DNA of 45,369 bases from Chthoniobacterales bacterium (GTDB taxonomy: Bacteria > Verrucomicrobiota > Verrucomicrobiia > Chthoniobacterales > UBA6821): the NCBI GenBank assembly GCA_026461395.1, contig JAPJNA010000033.1, positions 1 through 45,369 on the forward strand. The letters run 5' to 3'. The notes below the pieces were generated by a model. The model was not told the origin of the DNA and ran no database searches. It saw only the letters and a program-made list of their open reading frames with translations. Positions 33,615-42,309 of the stretch are shown in pieces. Both the position numbers and the translations under genes were made by a program. Each line of letters starts with the position of its first letter. Position 1 is the stretch's first letter.

Positions 33615-34908
33615 GCATGGTAGTGACGGCCTTTGCCGCGTCGAATCCCGCCATGCAGGCATCCTCATGGAATCCGTAGCGGAAGTAGCTTCCGCAGAAG
33701 AAGAGATGCCCCGCGTGATTGAGCTTCGGAAGTTCCCGCTGAGCGCGTATAGCCTCGAGCGTGAAGACGGGATGATCGTAGGTCGTCCGGTAAAGAATGC
33801 TTGAGGGCTCGATCCGGTCATCGCTGTTCAAGGAGACGAAGTAATCCCGCTTCTGGGAGACGCCCTGCAAGGCATTCATCCAATAATGGGTGGCTGCTTT
33901 CTGATGAGCATCTGCCCCCTGCTCGACGCGGAAATTCCACGAGGCCCAGGCCCTGCGGCATTTCGGCATCACCGATGCATCGGTGTGGAGGGAGGCTTCG
34001 TTTTGCTGGTAGTGGAAGGCCGAGAGGAGTCGTCGTTGATCCTCGGAGGGATGTGTGAGGAGTTGAAGGCTCTGATCGGCGTGAGAGGCCAGGATGACCG
34101 CATCGAAGCGCTCATAGATTCCCGAAGCCGTCGTGACCCAAGCACCTTCTTCCTTTTCCTCAACCGAAATAACGGGATCGCCGAGGCGAGGCTGGCCCAA
34201 AGTCTCCAGCATTTTTTCCACATAGGTTCTGGCGCCGCCATCCACCGTAAACCAAGGATGGTGGGTGGTGATTCCGAGGAATCCGTGGTTGTGGAAGAAG
34301 TGCAGTAGCGTCGATGCCGGGAAGTCGAGGATGCGGCCCGGTTCTGTGGACCAGACGGCCGAACTCATCGGTACCAGATAGAGATCGAGGAAATCTCGGC
34401 CGAAGCCGTGTCGCTTGCAGAATGTGGCCAGATCCTCAGTATCGAAATCCGCTTTCTCGTTCGAGGAGTCATTCTCGGCTTCATCGCGCAGCCACTTTCT
34501 GCCGACACGGAAGAAGCGCATGATCTCGGCGATCAGCATCAGAAAGCGGAGGTTGCCGAGATTGCGGCGTTGCGCGAAAAGTTTGTTCAGCCCCATCCCG
34601 TTGTACTCGAGGCTGCTCGCAACATGCTGAACACTGAAGGACATCTCGCTCGGCTTGATCGCAATGCCGAGTTCACCGAAGAGACGGCAGAGATGGGGAT
34701 AGGTGACCTTGTTAAAGACGATGAATCCCGTGTCGATAGGGATCGCGCACCCGTCCTCCTCCACGGTCACGGTATTCGTATGACCGCCGGGTCGTTTCTC
34801 CGACTCGAAGAGTGTCAGATCCGCGATGTCGCGCAGTCCCCATGCGCAGGAGAGGCCCGAGACCCCCGTACCAATGATGGCTACGCGCGGCCGATCTTTA
34901 TTTTCCAT
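33598..34908 (-). CDS. FAD-dependent amine oxidase-like oxidoreductase
   Basis: The 436-residue protein begins RVAIIGTGVSGLSCAWGL, the dinucleotide-binding fold, followed by LFESEKRPGGHTNTV (FAD pyrophosphate contact) and IPIDTGFIVFN. It belongs to the flavin-containing amine oxidase superfamily and to the subgroup seen beside DUF1365 and fatty acid desaturase or cyclopropane/furan fatty acid genes; near the C-terminus HLFFCGSYFRYGFHEDA is characteristic of that subgroup. The start is ATG 34908, overlapping the desaturase stop by 11 nt. Upstream in-frame 34971 lies inside the desaturase gene and is rejected. Its terminus is written by a dispersed repeat. Confidence 0.92.
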   Translation of the reverse strand: MENKDRPRVAIIGTGVSGLSCAWGLRDIADLTLFESEKRPGGHTNTVTVEEDGCAIPIDTGFIVFNKVTYPHLCRLFGELGIAIKPSEMSFSVQHVASSLEYNGMGLNKLFAQRRNLGNLRFLMLIAEIMRFFRVGRKWLRDEAENDSSNEKADFDTEDLATFCKRHGFGRDFLDLYLVPMSSAVWSTEPGRILDFPASTLLHFFHNHGFLGITTHHPWFTVDGGARTYVEKMLETLGQPRLGDPVISVEEKEEGAWVTTASGIYERFDAVILASHADQSLQLLTHPSEDQRRLLSAFHYQQNEASLHTDASVMPKCRRAWASWNFRVEQGADAHQKAATHYWMNALQGVSQKRDYFVSLNSDDRIEPSSILYRTTYDHPVFTLEAIRAQRELPKLNHAGHLFFCGSYFRYGFHEDACMAGFDAAKAVTTMLAQRR

Positions 34909-35845
34909 GAACCAGCATGTTCTCCTGCTTGTAGACACTTTCTGGAACACGCTTGAGATTACTGATGACACCCAGCGCTGCTAGCAGGCGCAAGGCATAG
35001 TAGGTGGGGTCGATCTCCCACCAGTAGAATCCCTGCTGTGCCGAGGACTGGTAGCGGTGATGGTTGTTATGCCAGCCCTCGCCAAGGGTGATGATGGCGA
35101 GCAGGAAGCTGTTGCGGCTGTCGTCGCCTGTATCATAGCGGGGAGTTCCCCAGACATGGGCCATGGAGTTGATGCAGCAAGTGCCATGGAAGAGTAAGAC
35201 GGTGCTGATGAAGCCGCCCCAGACAAGCATCTGAAGGCCTGAAGTGTGGAGTTCCGGGGCCAATGACTGAAGCACAACTCCCAGACCGTAGGTAAGGAGG
35301 GCAACCAGTAGGGGGCCGATCAAATCGAAGCGATTGAGAAAAACGAGTTCAGGAAATTTCGCCAGATCGGGGATCAGTCTGTAGTCGGTGGGAAAGTTCC
35401 TACTGCTGGTCATCCAGCCAATGTGTGCCCAGAGAAACCCCTTCTGACTTGGAGAATGGACATCGACCTCCTCGTCTGAGTGGGCATGGTGATGGCGGTG
35501 GACCGCAGCCCACCAGAGAGCTCCGCGTTGTACGCAGAGTAGTCCGAGTAGGGCAAAGAGAAACTGAACGGAACGGGAGGCCTTGTAGGATTTATGGCAG
35601 AAGTAGCGGTGATAGATGCCGGTGACGAAAAACATCCGCACGACATAGAGTGACACGCAGACGGCCAAGGCCACAGGGCTCCACCCGACCCAGAGGGCCC
35701 CGAGACATCCAAGATGAAGGATGATGAAGGGGAGGGCCCTACCCCATTCCATGCGCTCGGGCATGGCGCGCGTCGCCTCGATCCCCTTGGGAAAATAATC
35801 CGAGTCGATGAAGCGGATTAGTGGGCTTTGCATGCTCATGGGCAT
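34898..35845 (-). CDS. Membrane fatty acid (acyl-CoA delta-9-type) desaturase
   Basis: Introduces a cis double bond into a saturated acyl chain using a di-iron centre. The 315-residue protein has the three histidine boxes: HRYFCH (residues 79-84), HRHHH (116-120) and HNNHH (about 262-266, in EGWHNNHHRYQ), plus four hydrophobic helices. It heads an operon with the FAD oxidoreductase, DUF1365 and a disordered protein, so unsaturated chains may be the substrate of the next steps. An alternative ATG at 35839 would remove two residues. Electron donor unknown. Confidence 0.95.
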   Translation of the reverse strand: MPMSMQSPLIRFIDSDYFPKGIEATRAMPERMEWGRALPFIILHLGCLGALWVGWSPVALAVCVSLYVVRMFFVTGIYHRYFCHKSYKASRSVQFLFALLGLLCVQRGALWWAAVHRHHHAHSDEEVDVHSPSQKGFLWAHIGWMTSSRNFPTDYRLIPDLAKFPELVFLNRFDLIGPLLVALLTYGLGVVLQSLAPELHTSGLQMLVWGGFISTVLLFHGTCCINSMAHVWGTPRYDTGDDSRNSFLLAIITLGEGWHNNHHRYQSSAQQGFYWWEIDPTYYALRLLAALGVISNLKRVPESVYKQENMLVHGK

Positions 35846-35860
35846 GATTCTACACCGACA

Positions 35861-36808
35861 TCAGTCGAGCGAAATACCAAATTCTCCGATCAGGCGATGA
35901 AGATCGTCGGAGCCGAAGTACTCGATCTCAATGCGCCCCCTCTTGTCGGCGTGGTGGAGACTGACCCGGGTCGCGAAGCGGTGCTGAAGTTTGTTCTCCA
36001 GATGTTTGAGGGCGGGAGGCAAATCAAGTAGTGAGCGGCTTGTCTTTCCCTTCCCTTTTTTTACTTTGGTGCCGGCCAGATGTGATGCCACGAGTTGCTC
36101 GGCATCGCGTACGGATGCATTCGTCCTGATTAGTTTCTCGGCCAGCAGGCGCTGCTCTTCCGGATTTTTGAGACCAAGCAGGACTTTGGCATGACCCACA
36201 GTCAGTCGCCCCTGGGTCAGGTGTGCCTGAACTTCGGGATCGAGTTCCATGAGGCGCATGGCATTGGCAACGGCGGCCCGGCTCTTGCCAACTCGCTTGG
36301 CGATATCTTCCTGAGTCAGGCGGAATTCTTTGGAGAGGCGGCTGTAGGCGGCGGCTTCCTCGATGGGATTCAGGTCCGCCCGCTGGAGGTTCTCGATGAG
36401 GGCCAACTCCAAGACTTCCTGATCGGAGGCTTTGCGAACAATAACCGGGGCCTCGGTCAGGCCGACTTCGAGGGAGGCGCGCATACGGCGCTCACCAGCG
36501 ATGAGTTCGTATTTCCCACCCGCCAGTCGAACAATCAGGGGCTGGATAACACCACGTTCTCGAATGGAATCAATCAGGTCACGGAGCTGATCATCCCGGA
36601 ACTCTGTGCGGGGTTGGAGAGGGCTCGCAACGATCTGGTCGAGGCGGATCTGCTGGATGCGCTCACCATGTTCCTCGGAGGGAACCTGCGCCGCCACCCT
36701 CGTATTGATAAGGGCCCCAAGGCCTTTGCCTAAACCTTTGCCGAGACCCTTTCCTAGTCCTTTTGCGGCTGATCCTTTGGGTGCGTTTCCTGAATCTGAC
36801 GTGGCCAT
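35861..36808 (-). CDS. parB: Chromosome partitioning protein ParB
   Basis: Binds parS sites and spreads on DNA to segregate chromosome origins. The 315-residue product starts MATSDSGNAPKGSAAKGLGK, with four tandem GLGKGLG-type units ending GALI, the usual ParB N-terminus. It has the ParB/Srx CTPase core (LIAGERRMRAS, LIENLQRADLNPIEEAAAY), a helix-turn-helix (TQEDIAKRVGKSRAAVANAMRL) and a C-terminal dimerisation region. ParA is not adjacent: the next gene is divergent. The long upstream extension to 37000 lies over the next gene and is rejected. Confidence 0.95.
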   Translation of the reverse strand: MATSDSGNAPKGSAAKGLGKGLGKGLGKGLGALINTRVAAQVPSEEHGERIQQIRLDQIVASPLQPRTEFRDDQLRDLIDSIRERGVIQPLIVRLAGGKYELIAGERRMRASLEVGLTEAPVIVRKASDQEVLELALIENLQRADLNPIEEAAAYSRLSKEFRLTQEDIAKRVGKSRAAVANAMRLMELDPEVQAHLTQGRLTVGHAKVLLGLKNPEEQRLLAEKLIRTNASVRDAEQLVASHLAGTKVKKGKGKTSRSLLDLPPALKHLENKLQHRFATRVSLHHADKRGRIEIEYFGSDDLHRLIGEFGISLD

Positions 36809-36891
36809 GAAGTGGAGCGTAGAGCAGGCAGTTAGGGATCGGGAAGAAAAAGGTGTGGCGGGTTGGCTTACAGAACGTTCAGCATCCTGGA

Positions 36892-37584
36892 ATGTTCCCC
36901 AAACTGGATCTCCTGATTCCCATGCTTCCCGAGGAATCGTTCGACGGGCCGATGCAGATGGCGCTAGACGAGGTGCTTCTCCGGCAGGTGTCGGTACCAA
37001 CGCTTAGAATTTATAAGTGGAAGTCTCCGTGGGTGACTTTTGGCTATTTTCAGGAGTTGAAAGAAGTTCAGCGCAGCTTTCCCAGTCAATCTGTCGTGAG
37101 GCGCTGGACGGGCGGAGGGATGGTCTCCCATGGAGAGAAAGAGGATCTGACCTTTTCGTTAATGATTCCGTCCGGGGAAATGATAGCTTCAGAATCTCCA
37201 ACTTCTTTCTACAGTCAGTTGCACGGCAAATTGGCCGGTTGGATCCGGACGCAACTCCCAGTCTCAGTGAATCTCGCTGGTAGTGAAGATGTGAATCCTG
37301 GTCCCTCCTGTTTTCAGGCGCCGGCCAATGACGATCTCCTGATTCAGGGAAGGAAGGTGCTGGGAGGTGCACTCCGACGCAGTGGGGGAGCGCTGCTCTA
37401 CCAAGGCAGTCTCAAGATGTCAGATATTCCGGGATGGGATTATCTCCGAATCTCTCCGATGGCATGGGCGGGTGCGTTTAGTGATTCCCTTGTGCCAAAG
37501 CAACTGAATGCTCTGATCCTAGGGGAAGCCGAGGAGTTGATCAGGATGCGCTATGGAACTACTGAATGGAATCAACGCAAATAA
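36892..37584 (+). CDS. Lipoate-protein ligase A / octanoyltransferase family protein
   Basis: The 230-residue product has the LplA/LipM catalytic layout: QMALDEVLLRQ, RRWTGGGMVSHGEKEDLTFS (the RRxxGGG and H/D loop), and the lysine motif QGRKVLGGALRRSGGALL (catalytic Lys in GRK). These enzymes attach lipoate or octanoate to E2 and H proteins. Both ligase and transferase forms look alike by eye, so the activity is not settled. ATG 36892 begins just before the first strand; an ATG at 36853 would add 13 residues. It diverges from parB, with no promoter signal recognised between them. Confidence 0.85.
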   Translation: MFPKLDLLIPMLPEESFDGPMQMALDEVLLRQVSVPTLRIYKWKSPWVTFGYFQELKEVQRSFPSQSVVRRWTGGGMVSHGEKEDLTFSLMIPSGEMIASESPTSFYSQLHGKLAGWIRTQLPVSVNLAGSEDVNPGPSCFQAPANDDLLIQGRKVLGGALRRSGGALLYQGSLKMSDIPGWDYLRISPMAWAGAFSDSLVPKQLNALILGEAEELIRMRYGTTEWNQRK

Positions 37585-37712
37585 ATCAAAGGCACGTGAT
37601 GACAGGTAGAGCCTTAGATTTCTTGGGTACTGCGTGCCGATATGGTAGCACGAAAGGGGTTGTCTTTCTTGAAGTAATCAAGCTGAATTCACAACTCAGC
37701 CCTTTCAAACCA

Positions 37713-38717
37713 ATGACTCGAAACCTACTTCTTGCCTTTCTGCTAGCTGCGTCTGTTTTTCAGGCAAACGCCGCCACAGCACTCAATGCCTCAGGGGCCA
37801 CCTTCCCAGCCCCCATGTATCTTCGCTGGGCTTCTGATTTTCACAAGGCCACCCCTGATATCACCGTGAACTACCAAGGAGTCGGAAGCGGTGCGGGCAT
37901 CAAACAGTTCACGGACGGAATCACGGATTTCGGCGCCAGCGACGTTGCGATGTCCGACGCTGAGATCGCCAAGGTCAACGGCAATGTCCTGATGCTGCCT
38001 GCAACGGCAGGAACGATCGTGCTCGCCTACAATATCCCCGGAGTTCAGGGCGGCTTGAAGCTCTCCCGTACCGCTTATATCGGCATCCTTCTCGGCACCA
38101 TCAAGAGCTGGAATGATCCCGCCATCGTCAAGGAGAACGACGGCATCACGCTTCCTAATCTTCCGATCACGGTTGTCGCCCGTTCGGATGGCAGTGGAAC
38201 CACCGCCGTCTTCACCACTCACCTGGACGCGATCAGTCCCGAGTTCACCAGCACGGTTGGAAGCGGCAAGTCGGTGACCTGGCCCGTCGGTGTTGCCGGG
38301 AAGGGCAACGACGGTGTGACCGCTCTGATCAAGCAGACCCCCGGAGCCATTGGGTACGTGGAGTTCGGTTATGCCGAGAACAATAAACTGACCATGGCCT
38401 CTCTTCAGAACAAGGCAGGTAACTTCATCGCCCCAACCATTGAGAGTGGTGCAGCTACACTGGCTTCCGTGAAGCTTCCCGAGAACCTTCGTGCTTTCAT
38501 CACCGATCCCGAGGGAGCCAACGACTACCCGATCGCCACCTTAACCTGGCTCCTTGTAAGGAAGACCTATACCGATGCCAACAAGGCGGCAGCGGTCAAG
38601 GCCTTCGTAACCTACGGACTCACCACTGGTCAGTCTATCGCTCCCCAACTCGGATACATTACGCTTCCTGCAAACGTAGTGACCCAGATTCAGATCGCTC
38701 TGGCGACAGTCAAGTAA
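37713..38717 (+). CDS. pstS: Phosphate ABC transporter substrate-binding protein
   Basis: Periplasmic phosphate-binding protein of the high-affinity Pst system. The 334-residue protein has a signal peptide (LLLAFLLAASVFQANA, about 1-20) and then ALNASGATFPAPMYLRW, VNYQGVGSGAGIKQF, FGASDVAMSD (phosphate-contact loop) and ARSDGSGTTAVFT. These are the conserved ligand-binding segments of PstS. ATG 37713 chosen for the signal peptide; the upstream open frame lacks any signal. First gene of pstSCAB-phoU. No clear Pho box was recognised in 37585-37712. Confidence 0.97.
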   Translation: MTRNLLLAFLLAASVFQANAATALNASGATFPAPMYLRWASDFHKATPDITVNYQGVGSGAGIKQFTDGITDFGASDVAMSDAEIAKVNGNVLMLPATAGTIVLAYNIPGVQGGLKLSRTAYIGILLGTIKSWNDPAIVKENDGITLPNLPITVVARSDGSGTTAVFTTHLDAISPEFTSTVGSGKSVTWPVGVAGKGNDGVTALIKQTPGAIGYVEFGYAENNKLTMASLQNKAGNFIAPTIESGAATLASVKLPENLRAFITDPEGANDYPIATLTWLLVRKTYTDANKAAAVKAFVTYGLTTGQSIAPQLGYITLPANVVTQIQIALATVK

Positions 38718-38745
38718 GGCTCTACTACCAGCGGCCATCATCACT

Positions 38746-39708
38746 GTGGGCGGTAATATTTCAACGACTGGACCATCCCGTCCCATCACTCAGGAGTACC
38801 GTCCTCGTCCGGACTTCCTCCGGATGGCCTGCTTTCTGGCCTCGATCCTGATCATTACACTCCTCGCTTTCATTATCGGCGAGATCCTGGTCAATGCTTG
38901 GCCGGCCATGAGCAAGTTCGGCCTAGGATTCATCTCCGGTATCCAGTGGAGTCCGAACAGGGGGGTCTTCGGCGTTCTTCCAGTGCTCATCGGTACTGCA
39001 GCAAGCAGTTTCCTGGCTCTGCTTCTGGCTCTTCCCTTGGGCTTGGCAATCGCCATATTCCTCAGCGAGGATTTTTTTCCGATTCCTGTGCGACAAGTCA
39101 TTCGTTTCGTGGTGGAGACGCTGGCGGCCATTCCCAGTGTTGTCTATGGATTGTGGGGAATCTTCGTGGTGATTCCCCTTGTCCAGCAGTATGGGGCAGT
39201 GCTTGCCTCCAAGTTCGGATTCATTCCATTCCTGTCCGGTCCCGCTTACGGGAATAGCCTACTGACCGCCAGTCTTGTTCTGGCCCTGATGGTCCTTCCG
39301 ACCATCACCGCGATCTCACGTTCCTCCTTAGTGGCGGTTCCTTACTCACTGCGTGAAGGATCCTATGCCCTTGGCGCAACGCGTTGGGAGACCATCCTGA
39401 GAGTCATCATTCCGACGGCCGCTCCCGGCATCGTCGCTTCGGCCATCCTGGGTTTTGGGAGAGCCATGGGCGAGACCATGGCCGTTGCGATGCTCATCGG
39501 AAACAGCCAGCGCCTCTCCTGGTCGCTACTCTCACCCTCCAATACCCTCTCCGCCCTTCTTGCCAACCAGTTTGCGGAGGCCGATGGCATTCAGGTCAGC
39601 GCTCTCATGTATGCCGCCGGCGTGCTGGTCATGCTCACCCTAGGCGTGAATATTGCGGGCGAGGCGGTTCTCCGGCGTACAAAGAAAGCCACGGCGGGTC
39701 TTGGTTAA
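38746..39708 (+). CDS. pstC: Phosphate ABC transporter permease PstC
   Basis: Inner-membrane channel subunit of the Pst transporter. The 320-residue protein has six helices and the ABC permease EAA-like loop SLREGSYALGATRWETILRV, with AIPSVVYGLWG before it and ILGFGRAMGETMAVAMLIG after it, all PstC hallmarks. It starts at a GTG 28 bases after pstS, with no ribosome binding site; an in-frame ATG at 38824 would remove the cytoplasmic N-terminus. Confidence 0.95.
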   Translation: MGGNISTTGPSRPITQEYRPRPDFLRMACFLASILIITLLAFIIGEILVNAWPAMSKFGLGFISGIQWSPNRGVFGVLPVLIGTAASSFLALLLALPLGLAIAIFLSEDFFPIPVRQVIRFVVETLAAIPSVVYGLWGIFVVIPLVQQYGAVLASKFGFIPFLSGPAYGNSLLTASLVLALMVLPTITAISRSSLVAVPYSLREGSYALGATRWETILRVIIPTAAPGIVASAILGFGRAMGETMAVAMLIGNSQRLSWSLLSPSNTLSALLANQFAEADGIQVSALMYAAGVLVMLTLGVNIAGEAVLRRTKKATAGLG

Positions 39709-39722
39709 AATTAACCTGAGTC

Positions 39723-40613
39723 ATGACAAGCGCTGCCTCCAACTTACCAAGAAATTTCTTTTCCGATTCTGGAAAGAAGACCTCCGTGCTCCGATTGTTC
39801 CGCAATCACTTCCTGACAGGTCTTTGCATCGCACTCTCTTTGCTGACGCTGGTGCCGCTTTTTTCGATTGTTTTTCTGGTGATCCAGAACGGCCTTCCCC
39901 TGCTTTCAGAAAATCTCTTCACGCAACTACCTCCAGCTCCTGGCTTGGATGGGGGAGGTTTTGGCAATGCCATTATGGGGACTCTCGTCATGGTTGGAAT
40001 CTCCTTAGGTTTCTCGGTTCCGCTGGGAATTCTAGCCGCCATATTCGTAAATGAGTACGCATCCGGTTCATGGTTGGCTTCCATAGTGCGCTTCGTTGCC
40101 AAGCTGCTTACTGGTATCCCCTCCATCATCTGTGGTGTTTTTGCATTTGCGGCAGTGGTGATGACAACTCATAAATTCTCGGCACTCGCCGGTGGCATCG
40201 CCCTAGCCATCCTGATCCTGCCAACGATCCTGCTGACTGCCGAGCAGGCACTCCTGGGGGTTCCCTACGCCTTCCGCGAAGCCTCATTCGGCGTCGGTGC
40301 CACTCCATTCCAGACGATCTGGCGCATTGTCCTTCCAGAGGCGATGCCCGCTATCATGACCGGAGTCATGTTAGCCGTTGCGCGCGCCGCGGGCGAGACT
40401 GCTCCGGTGCTCTTCACGGCCCTTTTCAGCCAGAACTGGATCAAGGGTATCATGGAGCCGACGGCATCCCTCTCAGTGCTGATCTATAATTTCGCCTCCC
40501 TTCCTTACGCGTATCACATCAAGCTTGCGTGGTCCGCCTCGCTTATCCTTGTGACTCTCGTGACTCTCAGCAACATCCTTGCTCAGGTCATCTTTGCTCC
40601 CAAACATCATTAG
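39723..40613 (+). CDS. pstA: Phosphate ABC transporter permease PstA
   Basis: Second channel subunit; 296 residues with six hydrophobic helices. Conserved segments are GGFGNAIMGTLVMVG, LLTGIPSIICGVFAFA, the EAA loop AFREASFGVGATPFQTIWRI, and MLAVARAAGETAPVLFTALF. It starts 14 bases after pstC and precedes pstB. Confidence 0.95.
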   Translation: MTSAASNLPRNFFSDSGKKTSVLRLFRNHFLTGLCIALSLLTLVPLFSIVFLVIQNGLPLLSENLFTQLPPAPGLDGGGFGNAIMGTLVMVGISLGFSVPLGILAAIFVNEYASGSWLASIVRFVAKLLTGIPSIICGVFAFAAVVMTTHKFSALAGGIALAILILPTILLTAEQALLGVPYAFREASFGVGATPFQTIWRIVLPEAMPAIMTGVMLAVARAAGETAPVLFTALFSQNWIKGIMEPTASLSVLIYNFASLPYAYHIKLAWSASLILVTLVTLSNILAQVIFAPKHH

Positions 40614-40659
40614 TTCGAAATCTAGTTCGTAATCTTTTCAACCCGCACAAATCGGAACC

Positions 40660-41496
40660 ATGCCCAACGAGGAACACGCTGCCACACCACCGGAGGATTT
40701 CGAACGGCCCTTAGAACTTACCGATGATTTTACTCCCGGTGAAAGTAACTTTATCAAGGTTGATAACTTCAAGTTCTTCTATGGGAAGAAAGAGGCTCTC
40801 CACGGGATTAACTTGAAGATTCCGTCTCGCAAGGTGACCTCCTTCATTGGCCCTTCGGGCTGCGGAAAATCGACCTTGCTTCGCAATTTTAACCGGATGA
40901 ACGAACTAATCCCTGGAGTTCATCACGAGGGGGATATCACGATCCATGGCATGAGCATCTACGATCCCTCGGTCGAGATCATCGCGCTACGCCGCCGCAT
41001 TGGAATGGTCTTCCAGAAATCGAATCCGTTTCCTATGTCGATCTACGAGAACATTGTCTATCCCTTGCGTATCGCTGGCCAGAACACTAGATCTGTCCTC
41101 GATGAGACGGTGGAGCGTTGCCTCCGTTCAGCGGCCCTCTGGGATGAGGCTAAGGACCGCCTCAACGACAGTGCCTTAGGACTCTCAGGCGGACAGATGC
41201 AGCGCCTCTGTATCGCCCGTGCTGTGGCCAGCCGTCCAGAGATCCTTCTCATGGATGAGCCATGCTCGGCTCTGGATCCAATTGCTACCGCTAAGGTCGA
41301 GGAACTCATCATCGAGCTCAAGAAGGACTTTACGATCGTGATTGTCACCCACAACATGCAGCAGGCCAGTCGTGTCTCGGAGCTCACGGCCTTCTTCTAC
41401 CTGGGCAACCTGATTGAGTTCGACAACACCCGCAAGATCTTTACTAATCCCTCGATGAAGCAGACCGAAGAATACATCACCGGTCGGTTCGGTTGA
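40660..41496 (+). CDS. pstB: Phosphate ABC transporter ATP-binding protein
   Basis: Energises PstCA by ATP hydrolysis. The 278-residue protein has Walker [10 protein letters not shown] at residues 64-72, a Q-loop ([16 protein letters not shown]), signature [16 protein letters not shown] and Walker [14 protein letters not shown], followed by the switch His in [12 protein letters not shown]. These and the ITGRFG end are PstB-specific. An unstructured N-terminal extension of about 25 residues precedes the ABC core. Confidence 0.97.
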   Translation: MPNEEHAATPPEDFERPLELTDDFTPGESNFIKVDNFKFFYGKKEALHGINLKIPSRKVTSFIGPSGCGKSTLLRNFNRMNELIPGVHHEGDITIHGMSIYDPSVEIIALRRRIGMVFQKSNPFPMSIYENIVYPLRIAGQNTRSVLDETVERCLRSAALWDEAKDRLNDSALGLSGGQMQRLCIARAVASRPEILLMDEPCSALDPIATAKVEELIIELKKDFTIVIVTHNMQQASRVSELTAFFYLGNLIEFDNTRKIFTNPSMKQTEEYITGRFG

Positions 41497-41514
41497 TCTC
41501 AGTCCTCCCTCTTT

Positions 41515-42201
41515 ATGTACAAAGAACCTGCCAAGCCCCATACACTCTCGAATTTCACGACGTCCCTCGATCAGCTCCGCAGCAGTGTCCTCAGGATGTC
41601 TAGCCTCGCCCATCTGAACCTCAAGAATTCCATCAAGGGATTAATGGAGCGTGACGACGACTGGTGCAACAATTGCATCGCCGATGACGAGGAGATCGAT
41701 CTTCTGGAGATGCAGATTGACCACGAGGGAATCGAGGTGATGAGCCGCTTCCATCCCTTTGCCTCCGATCTGCGTGAGGTGATCTCGTCGATCAAGATCG
41801 GGGCTAATATCGAACGCGTTGCCGATCAGGCGGTGAATATCGCCCGCCGCGCCCGAAAACTGAACGAACAACCCGAGTTGGCGGAACTTCACCTGCTGGA
41901 TAATCCGATTCGCCTCTCCCTGGAGATGTTTGCTGATGCCGTCCGCGCCTTCGCCGAGCGGAATGCAGAGCTCGCGGTGGAACTTAAGTCCCGTGACAAA
42001 GAACTCGATCTCCTCAATAAGGACCTCACCGATGCCCTGATCAACAGGATGCAGGATGACTCGCCTAATCTCCCGAGTTACCTCAATCTGATCTTCATCA
42101 GCCGCTGTCTGGAGCGTATCGGCGACCATGCCTGCAATATCGCCGAGGATGTCGTCTTTGCAGTGAATGCTGAGGATATCCGGCATCCCGGGAAGGTGTA
42201 G
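41515..42201 (+). CDS. phoU: Phosphate-specific transport system accessory protein PhoU
   Basis: Negative regulator that links Pst activity to the PhoR/PhoB response. The 228-residue protein consists of two three-helix repeats, each ending in the metal-binding motif: ERVADQAVNIAR (residues 100-111) and ERIGDHACNIAEDV (200-213). It follows pstB by 18 nt, completing pstSCAB-phoU. No phoR/phoB genes are in the window. A 6-bp hairpin (42238-42243 with 42248-42253) lies 37 bases after its stop, and its U tract is weak, so termination there is uncertain. Confidence 0.96.
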   Translation: MYKEPAKPHTLSNFTTSLDQLRSSVLRMSSLAHLNLKNSIKGLMERDDDWCNNCIADDEEIDLLEMQIDHEGIEVMSRFHPFASDLREVISSIKIGANIERVADQAVNIARRARKLNEQPELAELHLLDNPIRLSLEMFADAVRAFAERNAELAVELKSRDKELDLLNKDLTDALINRMQDDSPNLPSYLNLIFISRCLERIGDHACNIAEDVVFAVNAEDIRHPGKV

Positions 42202-42309
42202 TCCTCCTGAGCACCTTCTGCGATACTCGGTCGCTAGCATCCCATGAGGGATGGCAGATTTTCTCCTTGAACGGGTGTGTGTGACCCTTAGCCTTCAAGA
42301 CTACCGTTC

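Noticed and set aside
37585-37712. Pho box upstream of pstS
   Set aside because: Only one CTGTCAT-like word occurs and it has no properly spaced partner.
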